From Chitinophaga pinensis (GTDB lineage Bacteria > Bacteroidota > Bacteroidia > Flavobacteriales_D > Crocinitomicaceae): DNA of 21,679 bases. Shown here piece by piece: positions 8,961 to 17,082 of the stretch; position 1 is the first letter of the stretch; every line of letters starts with the position of its first letter. Under the pieces are notes generated by a model. That model had not been told where the DNA came from and searched no databases. It saw nothing but the letters and a program-made list of their open reading frames with translations. The position numbers and the translations under genes are program-made. The stretch covers positions 1 through 21,679 of the forward strand of contig CAMDGP010000010.1 of assembly GCA_945897765.1 (NCBI GenBank), written 5' to 3'.

Positions 8961-8983
8961 CATGTAATTGCGGGCGTTACATG
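8961..8983. promoter_or_regulatory. Inverted repeat between sspD and the Sel1 gene
   Basis: CATGTAA (8961-8967) and TTACATG (8977-8983) are perfect 7-bp arms around the nine-base loop TTGCGGGCG. It sits 20 bases upstream of the Sel1 start and about 60 bases past the sspD stop. A TAATTTTG box lies between it and the start on the minus strand, so an operator is plausible. A terminator is less likely, as no clear U-run follows. Confidence 0.4.
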
Positions 8984-9041
8984 ATTTCAAGATTTAAATC
9001 AACGATGTTTACGATTCACTTTTGAAATAATTCGTTTGATT

Positions 9042-10151
9042 TTAAATAAAACAACTTGCACAACCTTCACCTTCTGCTTCCATGATTTGGTCTTGCCAAG
9101 ATTTATTTTGGTTGTTGCGGTTCATGCGTAAATAATGTTCTTTTTTAATGCCAGCAATTCTTTCTGGTTTTGCTAATTCTTCTAAAGTTTCTGAATCCAT
9201 CCAAGAATATCCTGCCTTCTCATATTCCATGGCTTGCAGGTATAATTCATGATGTGTTTCAAACAACCAAACCCATTCTATTTTTTGTTGGTAAAAACAG
9301 AAGAAACATCCCGATCTGCTGCGACTATAGGCTCCTGTTTTTATTTCTCCGTTAATTTCAACATGATATTCCATAGGCTTGTAGTAAGCTGGAATACCTA
9401 CGCCTGAGTTTTCAAGTATGGCAAAAATATCTTCTCTAATAAGATTTTCGTCATTTTCTACTAATGGGAAATAATCCAATTTACCTACTGGATAATCTGT
9501 TTCTTTTAATAATTCGAATACAACCTTGTTGTATAAGATCGTATCAATATCAAGTAAAGCGTTTAATTTTTGCTTTAAAATGAAGGTTAGTGAAATGTCG
9601 TTTTTTGCAACTGCTTCAAACTGTATATTGCCTCCAATTTTATTTAGTTTTGAAAGGAAATTATCTTTTAGCTTATTTGAAAGAACCAATTTATTGACAT
9701 CCTCACTCCAAATATTTCTACGAAATGGGAAGATCGACTGAACACTTTGTTTTTTAGAAATATAACCGTCGCGATCTTCGTCTCCTCTAATCCCTACATA
9801 TGAAATAGTTGGTGTATCACCGATATATGATTCAAATGGATCTAGCTTAAGCTTTTTGGTACACCAGCGACTTGTAGAAGACGGTAAATACCCACCATAC
9901 ATATTTAAAAAGTGATCAAATGCACTTCCGTCCGCAATGTTTGTCAAATCGACTGCATCTAATTTGAAAATTCGCTTTCCTAATTTACTTTCAAGTCGAT
10001 CAATTAAGGCATACGTTTCATCTAATTCTCTTCCGGTATCACTAGTGTAATATTCGACATCAAGCGATGGGAATTTCTCACTCATGTATATTGAGAGTGC
10101 AGCGCTATCTTTGCCTCCAGAAATACCCAATATGTGTTTGACTTCAGCCAT
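9042..10151 (-). CDS. sspD: SspD/DndC-like phosphorothioation PP-loop enzyme
   Basis: A 369-residue PAPS-reductase-fold protein that is expected to activate the DNA backbone with ATP so that sulfur can be inserted. The PP-loop SGGKDS is at 11-16. Conserved cysteines lie in SRWCTKK (C97) and SGCFFCF (C282, C285), which fit the DndC-type iron-sulfur site. The RGDEDRDGY stretch (122-130) also fits the family. A stretch of about 90 residues (142-240) separates FPFRRNIW from a second similar YFPLVENDENLIREDI stretch, which looks like an insertion. The last residues are GCASCFI, a C-terminal CxxC (C364, C367). Its start overlaps the sspC stop by one base (TAATG), so it is coupled to sspC. An unrelated sulfate-assimilation role is unlikely in this context. 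Confidence 0.88.
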   Translation of the reverse strand: MAEVKHILGISGGKDSAALSIYMSEKFPSLDVEYYTSDTGRELDETYALIDRLESKLGKRIFKLDAVDLTNIADGSAFDHFLNMYGGYLPSSTSRWCTKKLKLDPFESYIGDTPTISYVGIRGDEDRDGYISKKQSVQSIFPFRRNIWSEDVNKLVLSNKLKDNFLSKLNKIGGNIQFEAVAKNDISLTFILKQKLNALLDIDTILYNKVVFELLKETDYPVGKLDYFPLVENDENLIREDIFAILENSGVGIPAYYKPMEYHVEINGEIKTGAYSRSRSGCFFCFYQQKIEWVWLFETHHELYLQAMEYEKAGYSWMDSETLEELAKPERIAGIKKEHYLRMNRNNQNKSWQDQIMEAEGEGCASCFI

Positions 10152-13100
10152 TAATCTTTTAGTAAATCAGTTAAAATATTGACAAGTGTTATCTTGTTTA
10201 TTTCTTGATTCTTATCAAGTAGTGCTTCAATTTTTTTCTTCAGAATGTCAGATTGGTCGATCAAATCAACTTTTTTAATAATATTCTTTTTGAAATTAGT
10301 TTGACCATTCGAACTTAAGAAATTTAATTGAATTATTTCTTCCTTGCTTGATCCTGAATTGTGATGCAAATCAATAAAGTCTGTTAAAACATTAAAATTA
10401 CTAATTAATTGTTCGATCAAATACGGTAATTCGTTATCTTGAATCTTATCCAATCTTTTACCTAAAACAGCATCTGCAAGGGATTCCCAATACGCATGTT
10501 TCACATCCAGAGGAGACATCACGCGATTTAAAAATATTTTTACTCGATCGTTAGATATCAAGTTGATATTGATTGATTGGTATTTGTTTATGATTGACGA
10601 TTTTGTATCATCAAATGAAGCACTTGTGATTCCAATGGATTTTAACACATTTGATTCAATAGTGTCCACTAAATTAGAATAGGCAGTGCGAATTTCCTTA
10701 ATGGATAATTTTAAGGCGTCTAAAAATGCAATGTTATTTTTTGATAGGCTTGATAAACTTGTAAAACCTAGCGAACGTGGTATCAATTCAAATAACGCTG
10801 CTTCCGGATCCTTTGCTTTCGCAATAGCATCTCTAACACCGATTGCTTCTGGAGATAATTGCCTTGTATTCTTTGCATAATCCTCTAGTCCTCGATAAAA
10901 ACGCAGGAAATTACTGTAGATAGTTATGTAGCTACTTTCTAAACCTTTGATATTACTTTCGTTGTAACCAACAAGTTCTTTGTAAGAATGAAAATATTCT
11001 AAATTAACACCTTCCGTCACCAGACTTTTAATGAGGAAGCGACTTGGACTTTTATGAATTAAATCCATAATGTCTGCAGTAAGGTGCGGTATGTATTCAC
11101 CATCTGAAGAGTACAGTGAATAATCTTCTTTTTTTATAATCAGATATATGGGTATCCAAAAATCAAGAAAGCCTTGTTTTAATTTGAATTCACTTCCTTT
11201 CAATAAATCATAAAACAATGAAATTGCTTTTCTTGATTCCTTACATCCATTTAAAAAGCCTTCAGAAACATTCCATAACTCCTGAAATGAAGCGTCTGTT
11301 GGAGCTTGAAATTTATATAAATCTCCTTTGGATTGAGTGTGAATTCCAGTTCTTTTTAAGAGAGAAAGGTAAATTGTTTTTTCAGGCGGGAAATTATTAG
11401 TTGAAAAACCTAAATCCTTTATTTCGCCAAAATCAATAATTGCTTTAATTAATTGTTTTCTTGCGGTTAGAATTGGCGTGGATAACATTTCCTTGTTAGC
11501 CATTTCATTTTGAAAAGTAGGCGCTTTAACATAAACTTTCTCGCATATTTCACTCAATGTTTTATTAAACACATCCTCTGAATGAATCGCTATATCTTGT
11601 CCTTTAAAACACCAAAATGTACCTCCCTCTGATCTGAAAAGGTCTTTTTTAAGAAATAATTCAATTTGATTTTGAAAGAATGACTTTTCTTCATTTAGAA
11701 CTCTCAAGGCAACTTTGTCATCTGGGTATTTGCTGATAACATAGTTTATTTTGTCAATTTCAAATAGTGAACTTTTTATCTCTGAGATTTTTTTAAACGA
11801 CGCAAAAAGTTGAGCGCCTTCAACTTCCTGGGAATAATTCAGCAATTCACTATCCGTAATGTTTGGATTAATAAGCACATTGATAAATCCGTCAATTTCA
11901 TTTTTTGGTTCTTCAATTGACAATTCTTCTATGAGTCGAAACTCAAAAAATCGAGGTGTCCCTTTTTGATATTGAATTCTTTTGGCAGGAACAAAGTCAA
12001 ACTGAACGTATTCTTTTAATCGATTAACAATATTCAAATCTGAATCGATGAATTGTATGGCTTGAACTAATTCTTGTTCAATATCTACATCAGTACCATC
12101 CAAGAAATTGAATTTATTTCTAGCATGAGAATATTTGATGATGTTTTTGTTCTTCAATAATTCAATGATCTCCTCTGGATTTCGAATACCTAAAGCAAGT
12201 TTTGAATAGTTAGATATTACTTTCTCATCCAACTTACCATTTGAATTTGAAAATATGTTAACTAGACAAATGAGTTTAATGATTTTTGCTGCAGCAAGGT
12301 AATTTGTGTCAATGGCGAATTCTGCTCGTTCAAGAGCAATTGTTGCAGCTTTCCATTGAGGTTTAAATGGGTTTTTTTCAGAGTCTTCAATTTCTGAATT
12401 CAAGTTAGAAATCAAATAATCAAAACAATCCGCGACGTTGAAAATTCTATTTTCGTTGATAACACGATCAATGAATTCTGACTCTAAAAAAGTGAAAAGT
12501 GAACGTTCGTTTTGCCCGTATCTTTGTAATGTTTTAGTTAGAATGTCAGCGGAAAGTGGGTCAAGAGGAAATAGATCCTCGAAAAATGTAAGATCTGTGC
12601 CTCCAATTTTACCGAGTAGATTCGACTTTTTAATTTGTCCAATAAGTTTTTCGAATATTTTACCATTCTTTGGTTTGTATTCTGCTAATCTTTTAGAAGC
12701 AAAATATAAAAGCTGTTCAATCGGTTCATCGAACGTGATTTCTAATAAGCGTCCACGAACTTTATCCCACTCTGAACGCTGTGCTTTGGATAATCCTTTT
12801 GAATAGGCACCAATGTTTTGATGTAAAGTTGTAATGAATAAAACATTCTTTAATGGATCATTCAAATATTCACAAAGTTCTTGAATGAAATACATTTCAT
12901 CTGAATCATTCTTCGCAATGTATTCAAGTTGTTTCCCGAATTCATCAACAAGAATTACCAAAGCAGTTTTATTTTCTTGGATTTCGTTGATTAATTGATC
13001 CAGTTCCTTAAGTACAGTTTTATTGGAAGAATTAGCCAATTTAGGAAATCCAAATGCATCACATAGCGTTTTTTTAAACGAGCTGTTTTCACCAACAATT

Positions 13101-13369
13101 CTTATGAACTGGTAAGTTTCAATTTCTGTATTTAATTCGCTTGATTCAACATTGAATTTTGGTGAACCTGAAAGATGCTTTTCAATCGCCCAAAGAAAAG
13201 AAGATTTACCAGTTCCATAAGAACCAATAATGGTAAATGAGTTTTGACCTTTACTTTGGCTAAACATGATTTTATCAAAAACATCATTCGTGTTTTTGGT
13301 AACAATGTAATCGATATCAATTAACGAATCACGCTCAATATTTGTGGAGATTTTAAATGTCTTTTTCAT
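10151..13369 (-). CDS. sspC: SspC, large P-loop ATPase
   Basis: A 1072-residue cytoplasmic ATPase and the largest protein here. Walker A GSYGTGKSS is at 49-57 and Walker B VILVDEFGK at 138-146, followed by a sensor-like FITTLHQN (178-185). The region after about 250 is helical with no other motif I recognise. In SspABCD systems SspC is the ATPase that works with SspB and SspD. It lies between sspB (17-base overlap) and sspD (one-base overlap), which makes one translation-coupled operon. BREX BrxC-like ATPases have a similar size and layout, but the DUF4007 and DndC-like neighbours point to Ssp. The ATPase reading is safe; the exact subunit name rests on the neighbours. Confidence 0.85.
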   Translation of the reverse strand: MKKTFKISTNIERDSLIDIDYIVTKNTNDVFDKIMFSQSKGQNSFTIIGSYGTGKSSFLWAIEKHLSGSPKFNVESSELNTEIETYQFIRIVGENSSFKKTLCDAFGFPKLANSSNKTVLKELDQLINEIQENKTALVILVDEFGKQLEYIAKNDSDEMYFIQELCEYLNDPLKNVLFITTLHQNIGAYSKGLSKAQRSEWDKVRGRLLEITFDEPIEQLLYFASKRLAEYKPKNGKIFEKLIGQIKKSNLLGKIGGTDLTFFEDLFPLDPLSADILTKTLQRYGQNERSLFTFLESEFIDRVINENRIFNVADCFDYLISNLNSEIEDSEKNPFKPQWKAATIALERAEFAIDTNYLAAAKIIKLICLVNIFSNSNGKLDEKVISNYSKLALGIRNPEEIIELLKNKNIIKYSHARNKFNFLDGTDVDIEQELVQAIQFIDSDLNIVNRLKEYVQFDFVPAKRIQYQKGTPRFFEFRLIEELSIEEPKNEIDGFINVLINPNITDSELLNYSQEVEGAQLFASFKKISEIKSSLFEIDKINYVISKYPDDKVALRVLNEEKSFFQNQIELFLKKDLFRSEGGTFWCFKGQDIAIHSEDVFNKTLSEICEKVYVKAPTFQNEMANKEMLSTPILTARKQLIKAIIDFGEIKDLGFSTNNFPPEKTIYLSLLKRTGIHTQSKGDLYKFQAPTDASFQELWNVSEGFLNGCKESRKAISLFYDLLKGSEFKLKQGFLDFWIPIYLIIKKEDYSLYSSDGEYIPHLTADIMDLIHKSPSRFLIKSLVTEGVNLEYFHSYKELVGYNESNIKGLESSYITIYSNFLRFYRGLEDYAKNTRQLSPEAIGVRDAIAKAKDPEAALFELIPRSLGFTSLSSLSKNNIAFLDALKLSIKEIRTAYSNLVDTIESNVLKSIGITSASFDDTKSSIINKYQSININLISNDRVKIFLNRVMSPLDVKHAYWESLADAVLGKRLDKIQDNELPYLIEQLISNFNVLTDFIDLHHNSGSSKEEIIQLNFLSSNGQTNFKKNIIKKVDLIDQSDILKKKIEALLDKNQEINKITLVNILTDLLKD

Positions 13370-14222
13370 AGTAATCTTTTAAAATCGTCCACTTATTTAT
13401 CTGTTTTTTAATTTGGATTTCTTTTCTACCTGCATCATCCTTATAAACGAGATGACCTAAATCTTGAAGTTCGTTTAATTTTATTTCTGTTCCTTCTCGA
13501 TTGCATAAAAAAACATCCGAAACCTCAGTTTGCAAATCACTTACCGAAATAGACATTTGACCTTCAAATGAGTCCATAATGGCAAATAATAAAATATGTG
13601 CTGGCAGATTCGTTTTAGAATCATAAAGAAAGCGAAATTCTTGAGACCCGTTGATAAAGGAGTCATTTACTTTGGTGATCAAATCTAAATTGATGAGAAG
13701 AGATGAAAAGTCATCTTCCAAGCTTTTTGATCCAATTTTGTACAATGGAACATAATTACGTATTAAAACCTTTACATCGTTTTCAATTGATTTGGGACTT
13801 ATTTTCATCCCATTTCGAACAGTTAATTTTGTAATAAAGTCTACAATTTGTTCTTCGTTAAATTCTGCAGAAATCCTTGTTTTTCTAAAGTCTAAAAATG
13901 TCAATTTATAAAGTGAGGCATAATCCTTTTTAAGTAGGAAAAAATGCAACAACCAGAGGGTTCCATTATTCTCAAGGTACTTATCAAATCCATCTTCGGA
14001 AAAAATATTCTTACCTAACTCTGATAACTCACCATTCTCCGCAATGTCGAAAGCATTCAGCCAAAATTGAATGGAACTAACCATGTTTTTACCAACCCCA
14101 AGATTAACGACAACTTCAGGCTCCTTAAAATCTAAACCTTGATTGATGAAATCAACTCCTTTTTTCAGCCAAAAATGCCTGCAATGAAAAGTTTCGTGAC
14201 CTGAGAATTTTAAATGCACCAT
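13353..14222 (-). CDS. sspB: SspB, DUF4007 protein of the phosphorothioation system
   Basis: A 289-residue DUF4007-type protein. Its N-terminus FSGHETFHCRHFWLKKG (6-22) is the hallmark of that family, followed by NLGVGKNMVSSIQFWL (40-55). In the SspABCD system SspB is reported as the DNA-nicking subunit needed for single-strand phosphorothioation. The middle and C-terminus look helical, with a basic end (KKQINKWTILKDYY). It is the first gene of sspBCD, and its last 17 bases overlap sspC. A TAACTTTG box (Bacteroidota -7 type) ends four bases before its start and a 10-bp inverted repeat lies about 50 bases further upstream, so the operon's control signals are probably in this gap. No odd feature is seen in the coding frame. 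Confidence 0.88.
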   Translation of the reverse strand: MVHLKFSGHETFHCRHFWLKKGVDFINQGLDFKEPEVVVNLGVGKNMVSSIQFWLNAFDIAENGELSELGKNIFSEDGFDKYLENNGTLWLLHFFLLKKDYASLYKLTFLDFRKTRISAEFNEEQIVDFITKLTVRNGMKISPKSIENDVKVLIRNYVPLYKIGSKSLEDDFSSLLINLDLITKVNDSFINGSQEFRFLYDSKTNLPAHILLFAIMDSFEGQMSISVSDLQTEVSDVFLCNREGTEIKLNELQDLGHLVYKDDAGRKEIQIKKQINKWTILKDYYEKDI

Positions 14223-14226
14223 ATAT

Positions 14227-14234
14227 CAAAGTTA
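14227..14234 (-). promoter_or_regulatory. Possible -7 box before sspB
   Basis: Read on the minus strand this is TAACTTTG, an exact match to the Bacteroidota TAnnTTTG box. It ends only four bases before the sspB start, which would give a leaderless or nearly leaderless message. No convincing -33 TTTG is seen at the normal distance. Confidence 0.22.
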
Positions 14235-14268
14235 TCTATTAAGCATTTTTTATTATAAAGAAAAGTTT

Positions 14269-14303
14269 TCTAAATTTGAAAAGTTATTCACAGCAAATTT
14301 AGA
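14269..14303. promoter_or_regulatory. Perfect 10-bp inverted repeat upstream of sspBCD (operator candidate)
   Basis: TCTAAATTTG (14269-14278) and CAAATTTAGA (14294-14303) are perfect complementary arms with a 15-base spacer. It lies in the 114-base gap between the DUF2075 gene's stop and the sspB start, both on the minus strand. It may be a binding site for a dimeric regulator, with the DGQHR (DndB-like) protein an obvious candidate. It could also act as a weak AT-rich terminator or attenuator for the upstream pair. Confidence 0.45.
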
Positions 14304-14336
14304 TAGAGATGCTCGTAAACTATTTATGTGTTTACC

Positions 14337-16025
14337 TTAGTGATTTGTGATTAATCCTCTCATGTACCCCCTCAGCCCTTCATCACAAAAATAAACATAC
14401 GTCCCTCGTATTCCGCGCAGCATCATTGTTTTGTAGATATTCAAGATATATGCTTTCAAAGTTGCAGGATTTTCAATGCCTTGTTTTCCTTTCTTGTCAA
14501 AATACTGAGATGCATTAATTTCAATTTGTTTTGTTTCTGGGTTAAAGGTAATTTCTTTTCCGAAGATAATTCCTGTGTAATTCAAATCGTAACCTTGTGT
14601 TGTATGAATACATCCTACTTCATTAAAAGCATTTGGAGAATTGATCCAATCTTCGTTTGTGGTATTCCATTTTAAATTCAAGCCTTCGATGGTAATGTCA
14701 GGGACATCGTTTTTCGCAGATTTCCATTCCCAAGAATAGCCGGAAAGTAAACGGCACAAGCCAAATTCATCTTCCTTCTTCTTTAAATCGGCATAGAGAT
14801 CTGTCAATGAATCGTAGAGAACAAACTCATAGTGCACACTTTCGAATTTCTTGTCTCCTTTTTCCAATCGGCAATGCAAAAGCTTATCGATGTAATTGAT
14901 ATAATCCATTCCTCCTTTTACACGGTGTTGCGAAACCAATTTCAGTAAAGATGCACTCCACTTTTGTTTGGCAAACTTGGATTGGTCAATATCAGATGGC
15001 TTAATCGATTGCCCTTCATCGTAAAAGAAGATTTGATTCTTCGATTGTTTTAAAATCCAATCCAGTTCTGTTCCTTCGTGGATGTCAAATCCCAATAATT
15101 TATTAGCGTCGTCAAAACTTTTAAAGTTGGTAATGTTTTTTCGTTTCCGTAAGCGGTGAGCCTCATCTACAATCAATACATCGTATTCATTTTTTGAAAC
15201 TTCAGAAGGTCCTATCACCATTGTTGCTTTTAATCCTTTCACATTAGCAAATACTTTTTTCAATGTTTTACGTAAGGAAGTCATTGGAACAACCAATGCA
15301 ACTCTCGGGTTCGGAAATTTGGCTTTTAGTTGAGAAATCAATGTTAATTCTGAAGAATACGTTTCATCTTCTCCATCTAAATGATGATCCATGATATCCG
15401 TTTTTAACAACTTCATCATGTAAATGGCCAAAATCGTTTTACCTGTTCCGGCGCCACCTTCCACAAAAATGGTGTTCTCTTCTTTCTTTGTGAGTAAACC
15501 CAAAATTTCCAACACAGAATCGTGTTGGTCATTGGTTAATGCTTTATAAGGCGAATACTTGAATAAATCTGAATTATCAATTCTAGACAATGGATTCTTC
15601 GCATACTTTTCAACTAATAAATGTTCCCATAAATTGTCAAACAAGCTTTGATATTGTTCGCGTTGGTAATAGTTATGATCGATGAGTCCAGCGTTTCCAT
15701 TTTGCAATTTATACCTTCCATCGGACGACATGTACTGAATCAAATTGGATTCGATATCCAACACTGCCGATTTATTGAATTTGTCACAACTGATGATCAA
15801 CAAATCGCCTAATTTATTTCTTTCTTCATTGCTTAAATGATTTTTCATTCGGTTAATGGCATTGGTAGATTCACCGATATAGGCTTCTCCAATTGTGTCA
15901 TCTTTTATAATATAGACAATAGGCCACGAATTGTTCATATAGGTATTTAGAACATATTCCGCTGATCCAGCTTTGCTGAAGGAGTATTTATTGATTTGTA
16001 CCGAACGAATAAAATCCTCGATCAT
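14337..16025 (-). CDS. GIY-YIG/DUF2075 fusion ATPase-helicase-like protein
   Basis: A 562-residue two-part protein. Residues about 33-110 form a GIY-YIG domain: WPIVYII (34-40), AYIGES (48-53), R59 and H63 in NRMKNHL, and a Glu in DIESNL (E92). Residues about 160-562 are DUF2075, an SF1/Schlafen-like P-loop domain: Walker A GGAGTGKT (190-197), VDEAH (286-290), then HTTQGYDLNYTGIIFG and the closing MMLRGIRGTYVYFCDEGLRGYM typical of the family. DUF2075 proteins are common in defence islands, but their target is not well established. It overlaps the MazG-like gene by four bases, so these two work together, and it reads in the same direction as sspBCD. Inference: a nuclease-helicase effector. Whether it belongs to the phosphorothioation system or is a neighbour cannot be told from sequence. 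Confidence 0.86.
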   Translation of the reverse strand: MIEDFIRSVQINKYSFSKAGSAEYVLNTYMNNSWPIVYIIKDDTIGEAYIGESTNAINRMKNHLSNEERNKLGDLLIISCDKFNKSAVLDIESNLIQYMSSDGRYKLQNGNAGLIDHNYYQREQYQSLFDNLWEHLLVEKYAKNPLSRIDNSDLFKYSPYKALTNDQHDSVLEILGLLTKKEENTIFVEGGAGTGKTILAIYMMKLLKTDIMDHHLDGEDETYSSELTLISQLKAKFPNPRVALVVPMTSLRKTLKKVFANVKGLKATMVIGPSEVSKNEYDVLIVDEAHRLRKRKNITNFKSFDDANKLLGFDIHEGTELDWILKQSKNQIFFYDEGQSIKPSDIDQSKFAKQKWSASLLKLVSQHRVKGGMDYINYIDKLLHCRLEKGDKKFESVHYEFVLYDSLTDLYADLKKKEDEFGLCRLLSGYSWEWKSAKNDVPDITIEGLNLKWNTTNEDWINSPNAFNEVGCIHTTQGYDLNYTGIIFGKEITFNPETKQIEINASQYFDKKGKQGIENPATLKAYILNIYKTMMLRGIRGTYVYFCDEGLRGYMRGLITNH

Positions 16026-16360
16026 AACTCATCATATTTCTTAGCGCTGCCTTTGGATTTGTCCACAGGGTATTTTTCGTTGTTCTTAGCAATCTTTTCC
16101 AGTATAATTTCTTTTACATCGAGACCGTTTTTTTCAGCTAGCAAAAGGGCATAGGCAAACACATCGGCAAGTTCTTCTTTGATTTTTGCCTTATCTACTT
16201 CCTCGGAAGCTTTCACATCTTTCCAGAGAAAAACTTCGTTTAGTTCGGCTGCCTCAATAGAAAGCGCCACTGCCAAGTTTTTGGAATCATGAAATTGCTG
16301 CCAATCTCTCGCATCCCGAAACGCCACCAAGGCCTCAATAAGTTCTCGGATTTCACTCAT
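16022..16360 (-). CDS. MazG-like nucleotide pyrophosphohydrolase
   Basis: A 112-residue all-alpha NTP pyrophosphatase, expected to hydrolyse NTPs or dNTPs to the monophosphate and pyrophosphate. The N-terminus RDWQQFHDSKNLAVAL leads into the metal-binding motifs EAAE (E36, E39) and EELAD (E62/E63, D66), and the NEKYPV stretch near residues 93-98 fits the family. It is full length for a single-domain member. Its stop overlaps the start of the DUF2075 gene by four bases (16022-16025). Inference: a nucleotide-pool enzyme that may act on a modified or signal nucleotide produced or used with its partner. A plain housekeeping role is possible, but the coupling argues against it. Confidence 0.88.
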   Translation of the reverse strand: MSEIRELIEALVAFRDARDWQQFHDSKNLAVALSIEAAELNEVFLWKDVKASEEVDKAKIKEELADVFAYALLLAEKNGLDVKEIILEKIAKNNEKYPVDKSKGSAKKYDEL

Positions 16361-16455
16361 GGGTTAAATATAAGATTTTTTGGCTTAATAAACAGCTGAA
16401 TACGTCTGTTTTCGCTTGAAAATGCAATCCTAGATGTGATTCTTTCCGAGAATTT

Positions 16456-16572
16456 TTCTTTCTCTACCTGTTACTTTTTTTGACAAGCTGCGTTACAGTA
16501 ACAAATCATTCAGAGTTTCCGAAAAACGGAATGCCAACCGATCCTCAGCAGGGCACGGTGGACCAACGATGA
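16456..16572 (+). pseudogene. Short lipoprotein-like frame without a start codon
   Basis: In the spacer after the MazG-like gene one + frame reads a hydrophobic run ending in a lipobox, FFFLYLLLFLTSC (Cys codon 16489-16491), then 26 hydrophilic residues including FPKNGMPTDPQQGTVDQR and a TGA stop at 16570. No ATG lies in the frame after the preceding in-frame stop, and no GTG precedes the hydrophobic run. It may be a decayed lipoprotein, a gene using a CTG or TTG start, or a chance frame. I recognise no relative. A small hairpin TTCCG-AAAAA-CGGAA (16517-16531) falls inside it. The rest of the 16361-16653 spacer shows nothing else clear. Confidence 0.25.
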
Positions 16573-16653
16573 GAGGTTCGCACCTAAAAACAATTGCGCA
16601 ATCCCCTTTTTCAAGAATTCTGATGGTGAATGTTTCATTTAAAACTTTATACC

Positions 16654-17028
16654 ATGAAAAAAATCATTACCGCCATTTTCCTATTCTTGGTAATTGGCAA
16701 CGCAGATGCACAATGGAAAGCAAACAAAAAGAACTTCAAGAAGGTCAACGAGCACACGCGTGTTCTAAAGAATCATCCAAGAAGAATAATACGAACAATG
16801 GTTACCATCGTTCTAACCAACAACAACTACATCTTGGACACGATGATATTCAACTCCAAGAGCCCAGTGCCATTCTTCCATAGTTGGGAGACATCAACTG
16901 AGGTTAAAACTATGGCTGTTGTGGAGAACGATAAGGGTAACTACGACATCTACTTGTTTCACCACCAGAGAGAAGAAACCTATTATTTCACATTGAATGA
17001 TCAAGACTATGGATACAATGTGGAGTAG
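16654..17028 (+). CDS. Small secreted protein, tandem copy 1
   Basis: A 124-residue protein with a signal peptide (MKKIITAIFLFLVIGNADAQ) that should be cut after the ADAQ-like site, leaving about 104 residues. An upstream ATG eight codons earlier is possible, but the MKK start fits a signal peptide and gives the same length as copy 2. The mature part is basic at first (KKNFKKVNEHTRVLK) and beta-rich later, with no cysteine and no known motif. It matches copy 2, 432 bases downstream, at 84 of 103 mature positions. I recognise no family. Inference: a periplasmic or exported protein of unknown role. Confidence 0.7.
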   Translation: MKKIITAIFLFLVIGNADAQWKANKKNFKKVNEHTRVLKNHPRRIIRTMVTIVLTNNNYILDTMIFNSKSPVPFFHSWETSTEVKTMAVVENDKGNYDIYLFHHQREETYYFTLNDQDYGYNVE

Positions 17029-17082
17029 GATTTTTCAGCAGCAGCAGCTCAATTTCCCTATTGTTAATTTAAAGCTAAAAAA

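Noticed and set aside
10151..13369. BrxC of a BREX system
   Set aside because: No BREX methylase, PglZ or Lon-like gene is present, whereas DUF4007 and DndC-like partners flank it.
16569..16883. A 104-residue frame overlapping secreted copy 1
   Set aside because: It is a shadow frame over the copy 1 signal-peptide gene, with no conserved features.
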